Below are positions 21,645 to 34,449 of a stretch of 64,000 nt of DNA, piece after piece; within the stretch, counting starts at the first letter, position 1, and each line of letters begins with the position of its first letter. The notes beneath the pieces are model-generated. The model saw only the letters and a program-made list of their open reading frames with translations. It was not told the DNA's origin and searched no databases. Origin of the DNA: Microcebus murinus (Eukaryota; Chordata; Mammalia; Primates; Cheirogaleidae); NCBI RefSeq assembly GCF_040939455.1, contig NC_134109.1:73561001-73625000 (forward strand), written 5' to 3'. A program made the translations under genes and the position numbers.

Positions 21645-24365
21645 CTAGGAGATGATGTTGAAATAAACAGAGAGGGGCTCAGTGAGTCTCTGAAAGGAAC
21701 CGCCTCGTCTCAGAGGCCTCCTGCCTCCTGTGGCCCTGTCAGCATAGGCTGGGCCTTGATACATTTCAAAGGACAGTAAAAAGAGAGTGTGTTAAACAAA
21801 GACAAACCAGGTGGCCATAAACGACCAGCCCTAAGCCTGAGGCGCCTCCTTCTGTGCATGCACACAGAACCACGTGACTAAACACACATCACAGACACCT
21901 ACAGTCTTTGCTCACTCTCTTCTGGACCAATGGAACGAATAAACTGGTGTTTTGCAAAAAGAATGATGTAATAACTGACTAAATGACCCCAGAAAAGAAC
22001 TGAGATTCCTGATGCTGGGGAGTGAGGAAAAACGTGTAAGAGCATCCACCATGGAGCAATTGCTCTATGTTTCCAAGGCTGAAGCTGGTGTTTTGGAGCA
22101 TCTGCCTACCACAATGCAATGCGAATTCCCACAGGAAAGGGACAACCCTAAATTAGAACTGTTTTGGGATCTGGCTGGGGGAAAGTTAGGAGTAAATCTG
22201 ATGATGTGAAAGAAATAAACTCCAAGTCCATGGGAGTTTGCATTCATCTTTGGCTTACACCTTCTCATCCTTTTCCGAGATGGTTCATTCAGTGAGGAAT
22301 CCATCGCACTGGGCCATGGTGCTATGGCAGCCCCAAGCACCCCGCTGGGGACCCTTAGCACATGGTGAACTCAGGCAGGTTCAAGAAAACCAGGCACTGC
22401 AGTGACTCGAGTTTCATGATGCCAACTGCAAAAGAGCAAAGTTGACCACATGGGGCCCTGCTTGCTGGACTGTGCCTTAGCTGAGCGGGCACTTGCTAGA
22501 AGTGGGGCGGGCTGGGTGGCCGGAAGCAAGTCAAAGAGCCTGAGGGACAGGAATACTTTGCTTTGTGAGGTGCTGTGGAGTGTCTGCAGCATGAGGTGGC
22601 AGCAATGGGGTTTGCAATGACACACAGACAGGGGCTCTGGGAGCAGGAGAAGGCCGGATGCCCTCCCTGGAAGTGGCAGTGAGATCTGGGCCTCCTAGGC
22701 TGGGGCTGAATTCGTTTTATGGGAGATGGGCTTTCTGAAGAGGAGAGGAGGGAAATTAACACTGCCTTGGGACGACTCTCTTTAAATTACTTTCCAAAAT
22801 GTGAAAGAGGTTCGTAATTGTTAATGGACACTCTTGAAAAGGATGTGAATTCTTTCACCACACCATGGCCACTGTACCTGCAGGTGGTTTTATCACAGAA
22901 ACTGCAGCAAAGCCCCTGGCCAGAAAAACCCAGTGTGGCCAAACACTGCCAGACAATTCTCCTGGCTGCAGGGGTGCCTCGTGCCCAGTGCTCCAAAACA
23001 CCAGTCAGCCCCAGGACAGCAGGGGAGGGGCAGTAAGGAATATAAAAGAGGGAAAGGAATGAGGCTAAGAGAAGGAGGCCTCTTGTGTTCCAGAACACAG
23101 CAGAAAGTGAAAGCTGGTTCACACAGAGGCGGGCAGTTCTGGCATTTACTGAGTGCCTGCTAAGTCCCTTACACATTCTGCCATCAGATGTAGAATTCCA
23201 AAGGTTGTGTCTTAGAGAAACTTATTTATAGTCTAAATTATCCCTAAAAATGCTTCCAATCATCCATAAAAGACAGAACCTTGTTAAGTTTACATAAACT
23301 ATGTGGTATCATGTATACATAACACTAGAATGTACATAGTAACAGAGTATTCAATCAAGTAAATATGCTCAAAACCATAACTGTGTGGACGTGACCACAC
23401 AATTTAGATTATTTCTTGCTCACCCCTCTATTTGATTTGGCTGATCTCATGTTGTTCTAATCATAAATGGTGCATATGTGATGTGACTCCAATGTGCCTG
23501 CTACTTATATAAAATATTTATAATCCTGCCAACAACCCTGCAATATTAATGAGTCAGTTTTGTAAATGAGAACAGGATGCTCAGGGAAGTTAAGTCATTT
23601 TTCCAAGGTCACACAGCAGGTGAGCACCTGAGCCAACATCCAGACACGAGTCTACCCTGCCCAGGCTCCATTTTCCTGCTTTCACTAACAGCTGCGTGTG
23701 AGCTGGTTCCTGTGTATCTCCCTTTCTCTGCCACATGCCTTCAGGTAGAGGGCTTGGGACAAAGGCAGCAGATACACATTAATGAACATAGAGAGATTTC
23801 TATATAATAACCTATAGGGGTAACTGGAAAATTGTCCCAGGGTTTATTTCACATTTTATGCAAAAACTCTTGGTTATCTGCTGACTTCAAAACCTTGAGT
23901 TTAGTCCTTGAAAGACTGTGTTTGAATCACAGGAGCCTTGTGTAAGAGGCAGAACGTGCATAGTGTGAAAGTGAGACACCACTAACAGAAATGTGACTCT
24001 GACCCCGGGTGGCACTGTAGGGAGCGAGTCCCTCGGGTTCTCAAGCCTGGGCAGTCATCATCCCCATGTTGTGCTAGTGTAGTGGCTGCCGAGAGGGCAG
24101 CTGGGGAAGGGAGCAGAGATAGCAAGGAGACCTCGGTTAGGGCGAGGCTTGGCTGGCTTCCCCGGCTTCCCCATTCCAAGGGCGGGTAGGCCTACATTCA
24201 CTCTTTGACAGGCAGTTGTCTTCCCTGGAGCAGGCCTGGGGGGACACCTCCAGGTGGGCAAATCCATTCTGTACCACCCCCATGGTGATCACTGTGCAGA
24301 GGGGGCCAGAGCCTGGCACCTCTACTACTAGGACAGAAAAGACACGTCATGCATTTGACCTGTAC
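21645..24365. other. Intron 11 (after the ASI-type microexon)
   Basis: 2.7-kb intron. MIR parts are visible on the + strand at about 23130-23190 (GGCATTTACTGAGTGCCTGC) and 23500-23650 (TGCTCAGGGAAGTTAAGTC, CCAAGGTCACACAGCAGG). Nothing else is recognised. Confidence 0.6.
23500..23650 (+). repeat. MIR fragment
   Basis: Contains the MIR core AAGTTAAGTCATTTTTCC and CAAGGTCACACAGCAGGTGA. A further MIR-like piece about 330 bp before it (23130-23190) may be the 5' part of the same copy. Confidence 0.65.
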
Positions 24366-24380
24366 CTTTACTTGCATGGC
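24366..24380 (-). CDS. RYR3: RYR3 window exon 11, 15-bp microexon (ASI-type)
   Basis: Five in-frame codons AMQVK between acceptor TCACACAG and donor GTACAG. RYR1 has a 15-bp exon (exon 70, ASI, residues 3481-3485) at this place whose skipping is developmentally regulated. Human RYR3 protein contains AMQVK here. In the transcript a pyrimidine tract of about 35 nt, rich in TTCTCCT and TTTCTTTTC, stands directly before the exon. Alternative use in RYR3 is inferred from the phase-0, 15-bp, RYR1-like arrangement. Confidence 0.92.
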
Positions 24381-25438
24381 CTGTGTGAAAGACAAAAGAA
24401 AAGAAACAAGGAGAAGAGTCAGTCAGTATAAAAAGCAGGGGTCCAAGGCATAAGGTACAACATGTTAGTCATAGCTTCTTAGCCCCAGTTTCTCAGCCAA
24501 CACAACAGAAACTCAACCGTGCCGGAGGCCAGTTGAGCATGGCATGAAGAGCGAGTGGGAGGTTAGGATGGAGGTTAATTTGGTCAAAGGACTTACATCC
24601 AGCCCAAGCAATCCACCGCCAGGGAAAGCTCAACCCAGAGACCAGCCTTCCGGAGAGTGTAGCACTCAGACCGGACCCAGGGTGGGCTTCAGATCCAGTT
24701 CACCCACGTCAACCCTCTAGACCTGACGTCTTTGCCCCTTCCACCTCCCTCCTTTCACCTGGGTGGGCCACAGACAATCTGCCACGTAACCAAAGGCTTC
24801 CATTTTATTTCTTTCTTCTACCCACCACATTGTTAACCCCGGCAGTTCTGTGGCTACAAAAAAGAGAGGGAGAACTGAGCTAAGGGGCAATGCTTATGTT
24901 TGTGCTGAAAGAACATTTGCTTAAAAAAAAAGTACTCTAGAAATATCCAAGCTGAGACTCAGGGTCACCCCACAACCCAAAGGATGGAGCATCTCCCTTC
25001 CTGTGCTGTGACCCTTAAGCATACACCTTAAGTCAAATGCTCCTACGTGCCAATTGTATTCTTTTCTGTACATATTGCTAAGATCAGTTAACTCATTGCA
25101 ATTCCCTAATGCTGGAAATGCTTTTCTTAAAAAGTTGGCTGAAACTTTTTATTTTCTAAACAGAAATTTACCAATTCCTATACCTTCAAAATCATTTCTC
25201 CACACTTAGATCATCAAGTCTCACCAGTAGTCTATAACCAAACAGATTATTTTATGTATAGAATTTAAGGAAAAAAACCCAGATTTTTAAGGGATAAAGG
25301 AGCCTGAAGAGGACACACGACATGGAGACAGCACAGGGAAAGTTTGCATCAGGCTTCGGAACAAAGGCAAGCCTGTGCCGTGGGGCATTTGTATTCCCGT
25401 TGGGAGGGGAAATGGAGTGAAGACAAGTCAACCCAATA

Positions 25439-25800
25439 TTAGGTATTAGAGGAAAAGGAGAATTTGTGGCAGTCTGGGAATGAGGAGAGAAAGAGAGGGG
25501 AGAGGGCAGAGAGGAGAGTGTGTGCTGAGTGTATGTTTATGTGCACAGAGGAAAGACAGCAGTAGGGGAAGGAGGGAGTGGAGGGAGGAAGGGGAAGAGA
25601 GAGACTGAGAGGGGAAGTATGTGCTTGCATGTATATGTGTGTGAGAGAGTGAATGAGAGGGCTAGTGCACCTGTGAGCACAATATAGACGTGCAAGAACA
25701 AAAGGAATAAAAATAAAAGAGAAAAGAGGTGAGAGGAGGGAATGAGTGAGAGAGAAGAGAGTGAATGAGAGGGGAGCTTGGAGCAAGAAGAAAACTCACA
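25439..25800 (+). repeat. GA-rich tract (CU-rich in RYR3 transcript)
   Basis: About 360 bp of GAGA/GGAA-type sequence on the + strand, with few pyrimidines (GAGAGAGGGGAGAGGGCAGA and similar). In the transcript it is a CU-rich stretch about 1.06 kb upstream of the 15-bp microexon. It also creates long spurious open frames on the minus strand. Confidence 0.9.
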
Positions 25801-27466
25801 CATACAACTCCGAATACCCTTGAAAATCCCAAAGATATTTTCTAGACTATCTCCTGTCCATTTTCAACCCCCTGAAATCACATTCTATGCAGTGCAGTGG
25901 CTCTGAACCAAGAGGCACTCTAATATTTCCTGCATCGCAGCTCTTTTTATTCTATTGTTTATAACCTTGGTAAAGGAACTGATATTTCTTGGGCTAAACA
26001 TGTTCTAACTTACCATTCCCCTCCGAGGAAGCTGCTGCCATTTTTCCAGAAAACAAAACAAGTTTAAAAACAAAACAAAACAAAAACACTTGCTCAGCTT
26101 AGTTATATTTAGCTTAACATATATTTGCAAATTGGTGTTATATAAACAAAATATACAATGAGCTCTTCAAAACATATATGCGTTACCTGCCAGAAAAATA
26201 ACATCTTTGAACTGATCCTCAATTAACCCGGTACGAACGGGGTGGCCCACTGTATATTTTCTCCACTTTCCACTCACAGTGGCGTGTGCAGCGCGTGTGG
26301 CATGCAGCATGCACTCACACGTGCCTCCACAAAGCCTGCCATATGCACTGAGGCCAATTGCCTTTATGCAACACCAGAATTCAATTAAGAGTGTTGATAA
26401 AAGCAAGCACAGGTGACCATTCAGGTCGGGTGGTAGAGAGAATATCTAATTGAGGGGCCAGCAAAGGCAATAGAGATTCAACCACAAAGAAAGAATACTC
26501 CCTTCCCTGGCCCCTCAATATGCCGTTCTACACCCAAAACATACCAAAAATGGCCATGAATTGGTGTTTATTGGAGGCATGGTATCTCCTCGTCTGAAAT
26601 AATGCACGACGTTCATCAAATATTATTCTATTCTGGAGATACCACTGAAACTGACTTTTAAGCAGAACATCTTAGTAGAGCTGGGAGAAGTCAGGTAGTA
26701 AGCTCGACCCCATTGTACAGATTGGGAAACTGGGGCCTAAGGAGCTAAAGTGCAAGACGCAAGGCAGCAGCTACAGTTAACAGCTGGGCTGGGGAGAGCA
26801 CTCAGCTTCCTCTCAGTTGCCAGTCTATTACTACTACATGTTGAGTCTCAACTGAGGCAACAGGGATAATATGATTATTTGTTACCTTGAGAAACATGGC
26901 AAATATTACCTCACACACAGGGAGTATCCTCTGGTCCACTACGTTATAATTTTGACCTATCTCATGTGGCCCAGGAAGAACTGGCATACAATGTCAACGG
27001 AAACGAAAGTGTTTGCTCCCACAGACTAACCTTGCCAACAGGGACAAGGCCCAGATTCTGAACGTGACCATCCTCTGGCAAGACAAATATCCCCTTTTCC
27101 CCATTCAGCGATGTGAATGAACAAAATGTCAGGTTAGTTAGTTAGTAGGTGGGTTTTGAAATGTCATTTTCTGTATCCTCATCTCTTTCTGAATGTGAAC
27201 CCAAGGACCCTGAGCATTCATTTGTCACCAGAGGGTTGAGGTGTCTCTGCCATTTCTGCTCATCCAGGATCCAAATCCTTGTATCAGAGTCATTCCCATT
27301 GCTTTGCGGCCATCCCCCGAGATTCCTAATGGATGCTGGCTGGGTCAGCCCCGAGCCAGTGGATCCGCCCCAAGTTGAAGACAGTGTGGGATCTGCTTGA
27401 GATTTACCAACTTTCTGTAGGTAGATAGGGTCAAAGAGCCTGTGGCAGCTGTAAGAAGACCCTACA

Positions 27467-27615
27467 CAGCTGGGTGTGGTGGCTTAAGCCTGTGATCCCA
27501 GCACTTTGAGAGGCCCAGGTAGGAGGATCGCTTGCAGCCAGGAGTTTGAGACCAGCCTGGGAAAGATAGTGAGAACCCATCTCTAAAAAAAATTAAAAAA
27601 TTAGCCAGGTGTGGC
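27467..27615 (+). mobile_element. Alu left monomer (FLAM-like), + orientation
   Basis: Reads GCTGGGTGTGGTGGCTTAAG, then CCAGCACTTTGAGAGGCCC and GAGTTTGAGACCAGCCTGGG, ending in A-rich AAAAAAAATTAAAAAATTAG. Only one arm is present. It lacks the strepsirrhine linker and is more diverged, so it is older than the other Alus here. Confidence 0.75.
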
Positions 27616-29122
27616 AACTTTTTAGCCAGCAGAGGCAACTTAAGCCAGATGTCCCAGGGAGCTGGATCTGAAAAATTCTACCTTGTGTACCTCACATGAA
27701 CAGCAGATGTGCTTACCAAATGGAGAATACAAAATGAATTTTGGAAAATCAAATAAAATGACCTAAAACACAAAAGAATCCACCATAAGGTTCCTTTGCA
27801 GCAAATATTCCTCTTGAATGTGATCCCTCTCCTTTGTATATGCATAATTTTGTCAAACTTTATTAAGCAATATGTGCTAAAAGTGTATTCTCATGTATAC
27901 TTACAGTGTATTTTAAAGTCTAAAGGTCAAAATTTGGATGTTGGAAGAAGTGCTAGTGTCAGCTTAGCTAAAAGATGAAAGAGATGGAAAGTTCAGAGTG
28001 ATTGCAGCTAACCAGAACTAGCTATGCTTGGTGGAAGCTCCAGGTGCTGAAGTTTTCATTTTCGGTGTCATATCAGCCCATTGTTTGCAGCTTACGTACA
28101 TGAGTCCTCCATCCCAAATGGTTATTTGAAAGATGCCCAAGGGCTTTGCTACAAACCCATGATTCTCATCTTTCACTTCTGAAGGGTCCCCATGCACACG
28201 CCACCCTCATGTTCCTCAAAGGCAGCACTGCCCCAGCAATGACAGAGATGCACATCTCAGGTATTCCATGTCACCTAGACTTGACATAAAATCAACCCTC
28301 ATTGAGGCACATTTCTTGGGGGAAACAGAGTGAAGGGTAAGCCATAACAGCTGGTAACAAAGCATCACACTTGAGTAGGCTTTGGTTTTGTATGTACACC
28401 TGAAAGCGTGTGTCTGAGAATTCTCTCCAATTAAAATAAGGAAGCCTCAGTGTGCAGAGCTAACTTAGGAGGAGCTGGGAGGCCAATTTCCACCTCCTCT
28501 ATTCCTGCTATGCTCCTCTCTATAGGTTACTCCTTTTTCAGACAGATGTCTGGTATGCCCTCTCTCAAACATTTCCTGTAGGGAGAAGGACAAATGTTTG
28601 ACGTTCTGAGTGCAACTGTCATGAAAAATAAACAGAAGGCATTAAGAGGTCAACACAGCTGAAATAAAACAGGTATTGGATACTCCAGATAGGAGAAAAA
28701 CAAGCATAATGTAAGAGTATACACAATTGAAATCTTCAATGCAAGAGAATTTCTTCCTAGCTAATCAAAAGGTGGCTCTAGGCACATACATTTCTGTAGC
28801 TTCACTATACTGGAAGTATTCTATTTTAAAGCCACAAATAGCAGCTTCTATTTAGGAGAGACCTCTCAAATGCCTTAGGCAAGTCTTGGAACTTAAACTT
28901 TTTGACATATAAGCAACTATTTATTCATAAAATGTGATGACCATGCTTATTTGAGAGCAGTTTCTTCTGGCTGATTCTCAAAGAAACAACAGCAGAGACT
29001 ATTGGTTATATAGTTTGACCTAACTGCAGTATACTGTTAATCCCCACAAAATAGAAAATGGATCCAAGTCACGGCTGAGGTCAAGGTTGAGGAGTCTTTG
29101 GAATTGGTTTCTGTGGACTTAC

Positions 29123-29215
29123 TTTGGACATCTTGCTTTTGCTGTCTCCAGTCAAAAATGCCAAATTATTTATTTCATTCTGAATCACAAAATTCTGTTC
29201 TTCCCTCTTGAAGTT
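29123..29215 (-). CDS. RYR3: RYR3 window exon 10 (93 bp)
   Basis: Encodes [20 protein letters not shown] then [11 protein letters not shown], near-identical across RyRs. Acceptor CACGTAG, donor GTAAGT. Being phase 0 at both ends and directly before the 15-bp microexon, it can join in frame either to that microexon or straight to exon 12. Confidence 0.97.
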
Positions 29216-29317
29216 CTACGTGAGGGGAAATTTAGAAAAGCAAATGTTACAATGAAGTTTCCCAAGGGTTGTACCCATCACAACTGTCCTGAATCCAGGG
29301 CGCCAATGGGTCCTTAC

Positions 29318-29405
29318 GTGCGATTTACACCACAGGATGAAGACCTCTGCCACCATGCGGAAGAGCTGGTCAGAATCGGCATCAGGGCTTTTAAGCCAGT
29401 TAGAT
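29318..29405 (-). CDS. RYR3: RYR3 window exon 9 (88 bp)
   Basis: Reads SNWLKSPDADSDQLFRMVAE then VFILWCKSH, matching RyR1 EELFRMVGEIFIYWSKSH. Acceptor GACCCAG, donor GTAAGG. The next intron is only 102 bp, the shortest in the window, so exons 9 and 10 lie together. Confidence 0.96.
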
Positions 29406-30299
29406 CTGGGTCAAAAAGTAAAAGATATTCAAAATTCAGTAAGGATTAAAATGCTCATACCCTAAAAATTACTCTAACATTGTCTACATACACTTATCCA
29501 GATAAAATTGCATTCCCATATGAAGGCAGTTGTCAAGGAAACTAAATATCAATATACACCTTATATCCTTAGATATAGGTACGTAACCTGGGTAGATTTT
29601 TTTGAAGGACCTACAATAATTGCTTCCATTATTACCAGAGGATTGAAGAATTATCTTAGCAAACAGTTGTCAGAAATCAACATTTCAAAATTGTCAAAGG
29701 TAGGCTTTTGTTTCTTCTTTAAACTGATGCGTCAAATAATGTTAAGCTCTAAGTTTTGGGACAGACCTCCTTTAATACATAAGGCTGGCAAAATTAGGAA
29801 AGTTTTGATCACTACGACATCTAATCTTGTCCATAACATTTGTCATTGTCAAACCACTGAAATTCTGAGCACTCTGAGCAGTTCATGCATGCCCTGCCCC
29901 TTTTCCTTTCAAAGCCAGTTTTATGAATGAAAATTTTAAGACAGTATGTTTTCCACTGTGATTTGAAGTGTATGAGCAGGGTCCGGTATCTCCTATGCCC
30001 TCTAAATGGTTTGAAAATTCCCATAAATAGGCATTACTTTTTTTTTTTTTTCCAAAAAGAAAACCAAGCTAGCTTAAGAAATTTCAGAACCAAGAGAAGG
30101 CTAAATTACAGCAGAGTTCAGTCATTTTTTACAAGTTGTCTTGCCCCTAAGTATCTTACATACTTGAATTAAATTATAATTTGAAAGGACTGGGTGAGTT
30201 GCTGTTTTCAAATATCTACATAGTGTAACTAAAAAGAAAAACACCGTTCTTCTACTCAATACTTCTGATACCAAATATGAGGGGTTTTCCCTCACATCA

Positions 30300-30970
30300 A
30301 GCAATTCTCCAACTCTCCAGACACCAACTGGGTGTCCTACAGTTCAATTATGACACTAACTACCTGGAGTTAATACAGACCCCACAGGTTAAGGGCTCAG
30401 TCCTGAAAGACTTCCTTCTACTTTAGATACCAGTTGCAAGCCCCAGGTTATGACTTGTACTGCTGACCAACTGGCTATAACTAAACTCCTCCTTGGGTTT
30501 AATAATTTGCTAGAATGGCTCACAAGAAAATATTTTACTTAGTATTATCAGTTTACTATAAAGGATACAACTCAGGAACATCCAAATGGGAGAGATGCAA
30601 TGGAAGAGGGCAAGGTATAGGGGAAGAGGCATGCCACCCTCCCTGCACCTCTGTGTGTTCATCAACAGGGAAGTCTCCAAACTCCATAGCTTAAGGTTTT
30701 TATAGAAGCTCCATTATGTAGGCATGATTGATTAAACCACTGGCCATTGGTTATTAAACTCAATATCCAGCCCTTCTCCTATCCTCTGAGGTTGAGGGGA
30801 GTAGTGAGGTGTGTGGAGGAGTAGGGACAGGGCTGACAGTCCAACCCTCTAATCTCATAGTTGGTCCCTCTGGCAACCAGTCCCTATCCTCCAAGAGTCA
30901 TCTCATGAGAATAAACTCAGGTATGGTTGAAAGGGCTTATTATGAATAACAAAAGACATTCCTCTCACTC
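30300..30970 (-). mobile_element. Solitary LTR of an old endogenous retrovirus-like element
   Basis: Read on the minus strand, it shares a collinear series of blocks with 34450-35140: CTGAGCCCTTAA, the GTAGTTAGTGTCA block and the ...GGTGTC... end. On the + strand, ACTATAAAGGATACAACTCAGGA and TTTGCTAGAATGGCTCACAAG are family landmarks. No internal viral genes adjoin it. I cannot give the family name with confidence. Confidence 0.65.
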
Positions 30971-31429
30971 CATCCCTTAGGAAATTCGGAACCCAGGATG
31001 AAAACCAAATATAAATTTATTGTATCACTATATCACAGTGACACAGAAACTAAATTATTTGTCATCTTTCTTAGGTTAAAGAAAAATTTGGCTCTCGCAA
31101 ATGGTCTGAAAAACTTGAGAACTCTTGGCCTACACAGGGTAACAGCTATCAAAAGCCAGTTCCCTAAGCCCTGCACTTCAGACTGAATTGCCCTGGGTGG
31201 CCTGAACCTCCTGTCCATTTGTGAGGAGCACCTAGCAGACTCACCAGGCCAAGACCACTTTGGGATCCTTCTCTTATCTCTGGAATTCTTTACTGCCCTG
31301 GGTTCCAGTTTTACCTTATCTCTCTTGTTTTCCAATTCAACTAGCTTCTCCTTTATGTGTTAGACACTACTGATTGTCTACCCAATACTCATTCTCTTCT
31401 TCCACAGTAACGAATCCCATTTTGATCAG

Positions 31430-31850
31430 TGTGGCACTGTGCCCTGCTAAAGATCACATTACCCAGCCTCCCTTGAGCTACAGCCATGAACGAAGTTCTG
31501 ATCAATAAGATGACAGCGGAAGTTGGATGGGCCTCCTGGAACAGCTTTCTAAAAAGGGATCAGATAGCTAAAGGTGACTTTTTGCCTTTCCCCTGTTGAT
31601 TTACTACTTCCTATCTGGAATGAAAATACGATGGCTGGAACTGACATATTATACGGTAAAGTAACTTTGAAGATAGAAACCAATGTTAAGGATGGAAAGA
31701 CAAGAGAGTGAGGGTCTTTCATGAAGAACTATCACACTGGCCCTAGACTAGCTGTCTTTAGACTTCTTTTATGTATGAGATTAAACTTCCCATTTGTTTA
31801 AGCCGTTGTAGTCAGTTGTCCACTACTAGCACCCAAATGCAATTCAAACT
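31430..31850 (+). repeat. Ancient dispersed repeat, family unnamed
   Basis: Contains ATTACCCAGCCTCCCTTGAG, CTTTCTAAAAAGGGATCAGA, ACGATGGCTGGAACTGAC and a TTTGTTTAAGCCGTTGTAG end, phrases recurrent in mammalian genomes. I recognise it as repetitive but cannot assign a family. Confidence 0.45.
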
Positions 31851-34011
31851 TGAGGCTCAAGGGTGTAATGCCTTTTGATTTCTTTCTTATTGATTCTTCA
31901 GGAGCGCTTTCAGGAGTGCAGGGTCAAATTTTGAGTTTTATCAGAACTGCCAGCTGTTCATTTCTTAGTGTTTTGGTTTAAATGAGCTTTGTAGGTTTGT
32001 ACTCTGCCTTGAGTGGCAAGAGTGGTGAGGGTCATATCCTACCCTGCCAAGGAAAGGTGCAGCCACAGGGAGTGTGAGCAGTGAGAGCACCAAGAACAAA
32101 CTCTTAAGTAACATTTCCTGGTGGAAGAAGAGGATCTTGATCTCTTTGCCGTTATGTGGGAAGCAGTTTCAGCAGAACTAATTTTGTTTTGGCCACCCTT
32201 CTTCCAAGAGGCAAACCTTGACTATCTAGCTCTAGTGAGGTTCTTTTTTCAAATTCAGAGTGGTGAGCATGAAGAAAAACATCTCATTAAATGTTTCCCC
32301 CAGACACACAAACTCTCTGTACTCTCCCTCAAGCCAGAGGAGGAAGATATTTGGAGAAGAACACAACATCTTGAGCTTACTTTTCTATTGCTCATACTCT
32401 CTCTACCCGAGTGATGTAGGCAGGTCTCTCTCCTGCCTGCTCTCAGTCTTCCATATCCCATGGGATTCACCACCTCTGCCAATAGTCAGGCACTTTTGGA
32501 GATACTTAGCTGATCTGTGGGTCTCTTTTATCATCTGCACTGCTTGCCGACGAAAGGCAGTTGGAAAAGGCGAGGCTGTAGAAAGGAAGGAAGACTGGGT
32601 TTGAAGGTAATGATCTGAGAATCTGCCATCTGCAGGTGATGGTAGAAGCAACTCAAGTGGATGAAATAGTTGAGCATATTCACAGAGACAACGAGAAGCA
32701 TAAGAAGAGAAGCTTGGGTGATGGCAAGAGTATAAAGAGATTCAGACTTTCATTTTCAAGAAGACAAGCTATCAGGTTCTGAAAGAAAGTAACGCCATGG
32801 TCCTGTGTTCACAGTTTGCCTGACTTGGAGGACAGAGCTTTTTCCAGCTTTTTCCCACAGCCTCCTGCAGAAGACCTAGGCTGAGCCAGTCACTGCACAG
32901 GATTTGGTCCAATTCCCTTCGACAGTTTGAGGGATGGATTTTCACCAAAAATCACACTAAAGTTCATTTCTATGTTCCAAATGTTCCTGATTCCCAGAAA
33001 GGAGGCTAAGAAGCCACTGTCTCTTCTAGAGAGGCCTATTTAATCTGTCTTAACTTCTATCTCCTGGCATAAGAAGTCAGCTGACGTGCCTTGCTCCGAG
33101 CACGCCAGACCTGGAGTGTTTGCTCATTCTGGGTCTGCTTCCTGTTGAAAACAGATCAACAGAAGCCTCTTTTTACAAGAGTGCTCCAGACAGCACAGAA
33201 ACTCTAAACACTACTGTGACAGGGCTGAAGGGAGTAAAAAATGGTTATTAAGATAAGGACAGCAGGGAGGAGGAGAGTACAAGATGGCTCTCTTCAATAT
33301 TTAGAGAGTTGCCGCAAGAGAGATTAATTTTGTGTGGTTCCGACAGCAAACTTAGAGCTGATGGGTTTAGAGTTGGGCCAAGATGGTTTGATCTGTCTGA
33401 AACTAGAATGGTATGGCATGTACAGCCATGCTCTTCCTGTCTTCTTTTCTCCTCCACTTCCCTGATAACTGTGGTGGGCAAACAGAGGCAGGAAATCCTC
33501 TGCTGGGAAAAAGGAAGAAGTATTTATTCATCCATTGGAGGTAAGATGAGGTGACCTCAACTATCCCTGCCAACACCACAATTCTGTAATTCAAAGCCAG
33601 CTAATTCTTTTAGATTACAAAAGGATCTGAAGAAGGTAAAGGCACCCTCTTTGGAAGGATGTATTTCTAAGCAGGGCTCACATGACTGTGATGCTCAGGG
33701 AAGAACAGATTGAAAAGTGGGCATGAATGAATTAATGATGATCTCAAAGACTCTCTGACTTTGCCATTTTTAGCAACTGTCAAAACCCGTGTAAGTAGAA
33801 CATACTCTGTTTCTTGAGTCTTGATCGTCAATAGTGATAAATGCAATTAAAGAGCTATTCCAGGAGCAACCTTACTCTACTTTTATTTTTGTTTTTACTT
33901 CAAATGCTGACAAATTCCTTCTCTAACCTGCTAACATAATTATGTTATTGAAAGTAACTAAAATGATGACCCTCAACGCAGGGTTTCTTTTGCAAAAGTA
34001 AGTATGATTTA

Positions 34012-34013
<2 letters not shown>

Positions 34014-34064
<51 letters not shown>

Positions 34065-34071
34065 GAGAGAG
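34014..34071 (+). repeat. (TG)n(TA)n(GA)n microsatellite
   Basis: About 39 bp of GT repeat, then a TA run and a short GA run. In the transcript this is a CA repeat. Confidence 0.95.
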
Positions 34072-34449
34072 ATTATGTATGTAAGGTATTTACTTTGAAA
34101 TGCTAAATATAAGTAATCTTAAATAAGTTATTTAAAATAAGCACAATTTACCTTATAAAACAAATGCTAAAATGAGTCTATCCGACCTATTTCCTGCCCA
34201 TGGCAGAATGGGATACCACTCAAAAAGTGAGCAAACGTTCCCCCTCAATATTCCTGCATCCCTTCAATATCTACAGTGGGTATTTTAAAATTAAACATTT
34301 CCAAATTTATATTTTAGGGCTTTAAACTTTAAGAGGGTATGGTATAATAAAAATATATATTTGGTTTTGCCCCTCATTCCTGGCACAGAGCTCCTAAAAC
34401 TTGTGGAATTTCCTGAGTAATAAAAATGTCTTTTGTTATTCGAAAGGAG

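Larger units (their letters stand above)
24381..29122. other. Intron 10 (before the ASI-type microexon)
   Basis: 4.7-kb intron. It holds a 360-nt GA-rich tract, a CpG-bearing block at 26190-26330, an MIR-like stretch around 26690-26760 (CATTGTACAGATTGGGAAAC) and a FLAM at 27467-27615. Positions 24400-25430, 26800-27460 and 27650-29122 show nothing recognisable. Confidence 0.6.

Noticed and set aside
25439..25803. Long minus-strand frames rich in Ser, Leu, Phe and Pro
   Set aside because: Product of the CU-rich low-complexity tract, which lacks stops in several frames.
26167..26406. 79-codon minus-strand frame in the CpG-bearing block
   Set aside because: No recognisable domain, no splice context; kept only as an observation about composition.
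29087..29449. 120-codon open frame on the + strand
   Set aside because: It overlaps RYR3 exons 9 and 10 and their 102-bp intron in antisense; no family recognised, and conserved splice borders explain the region.
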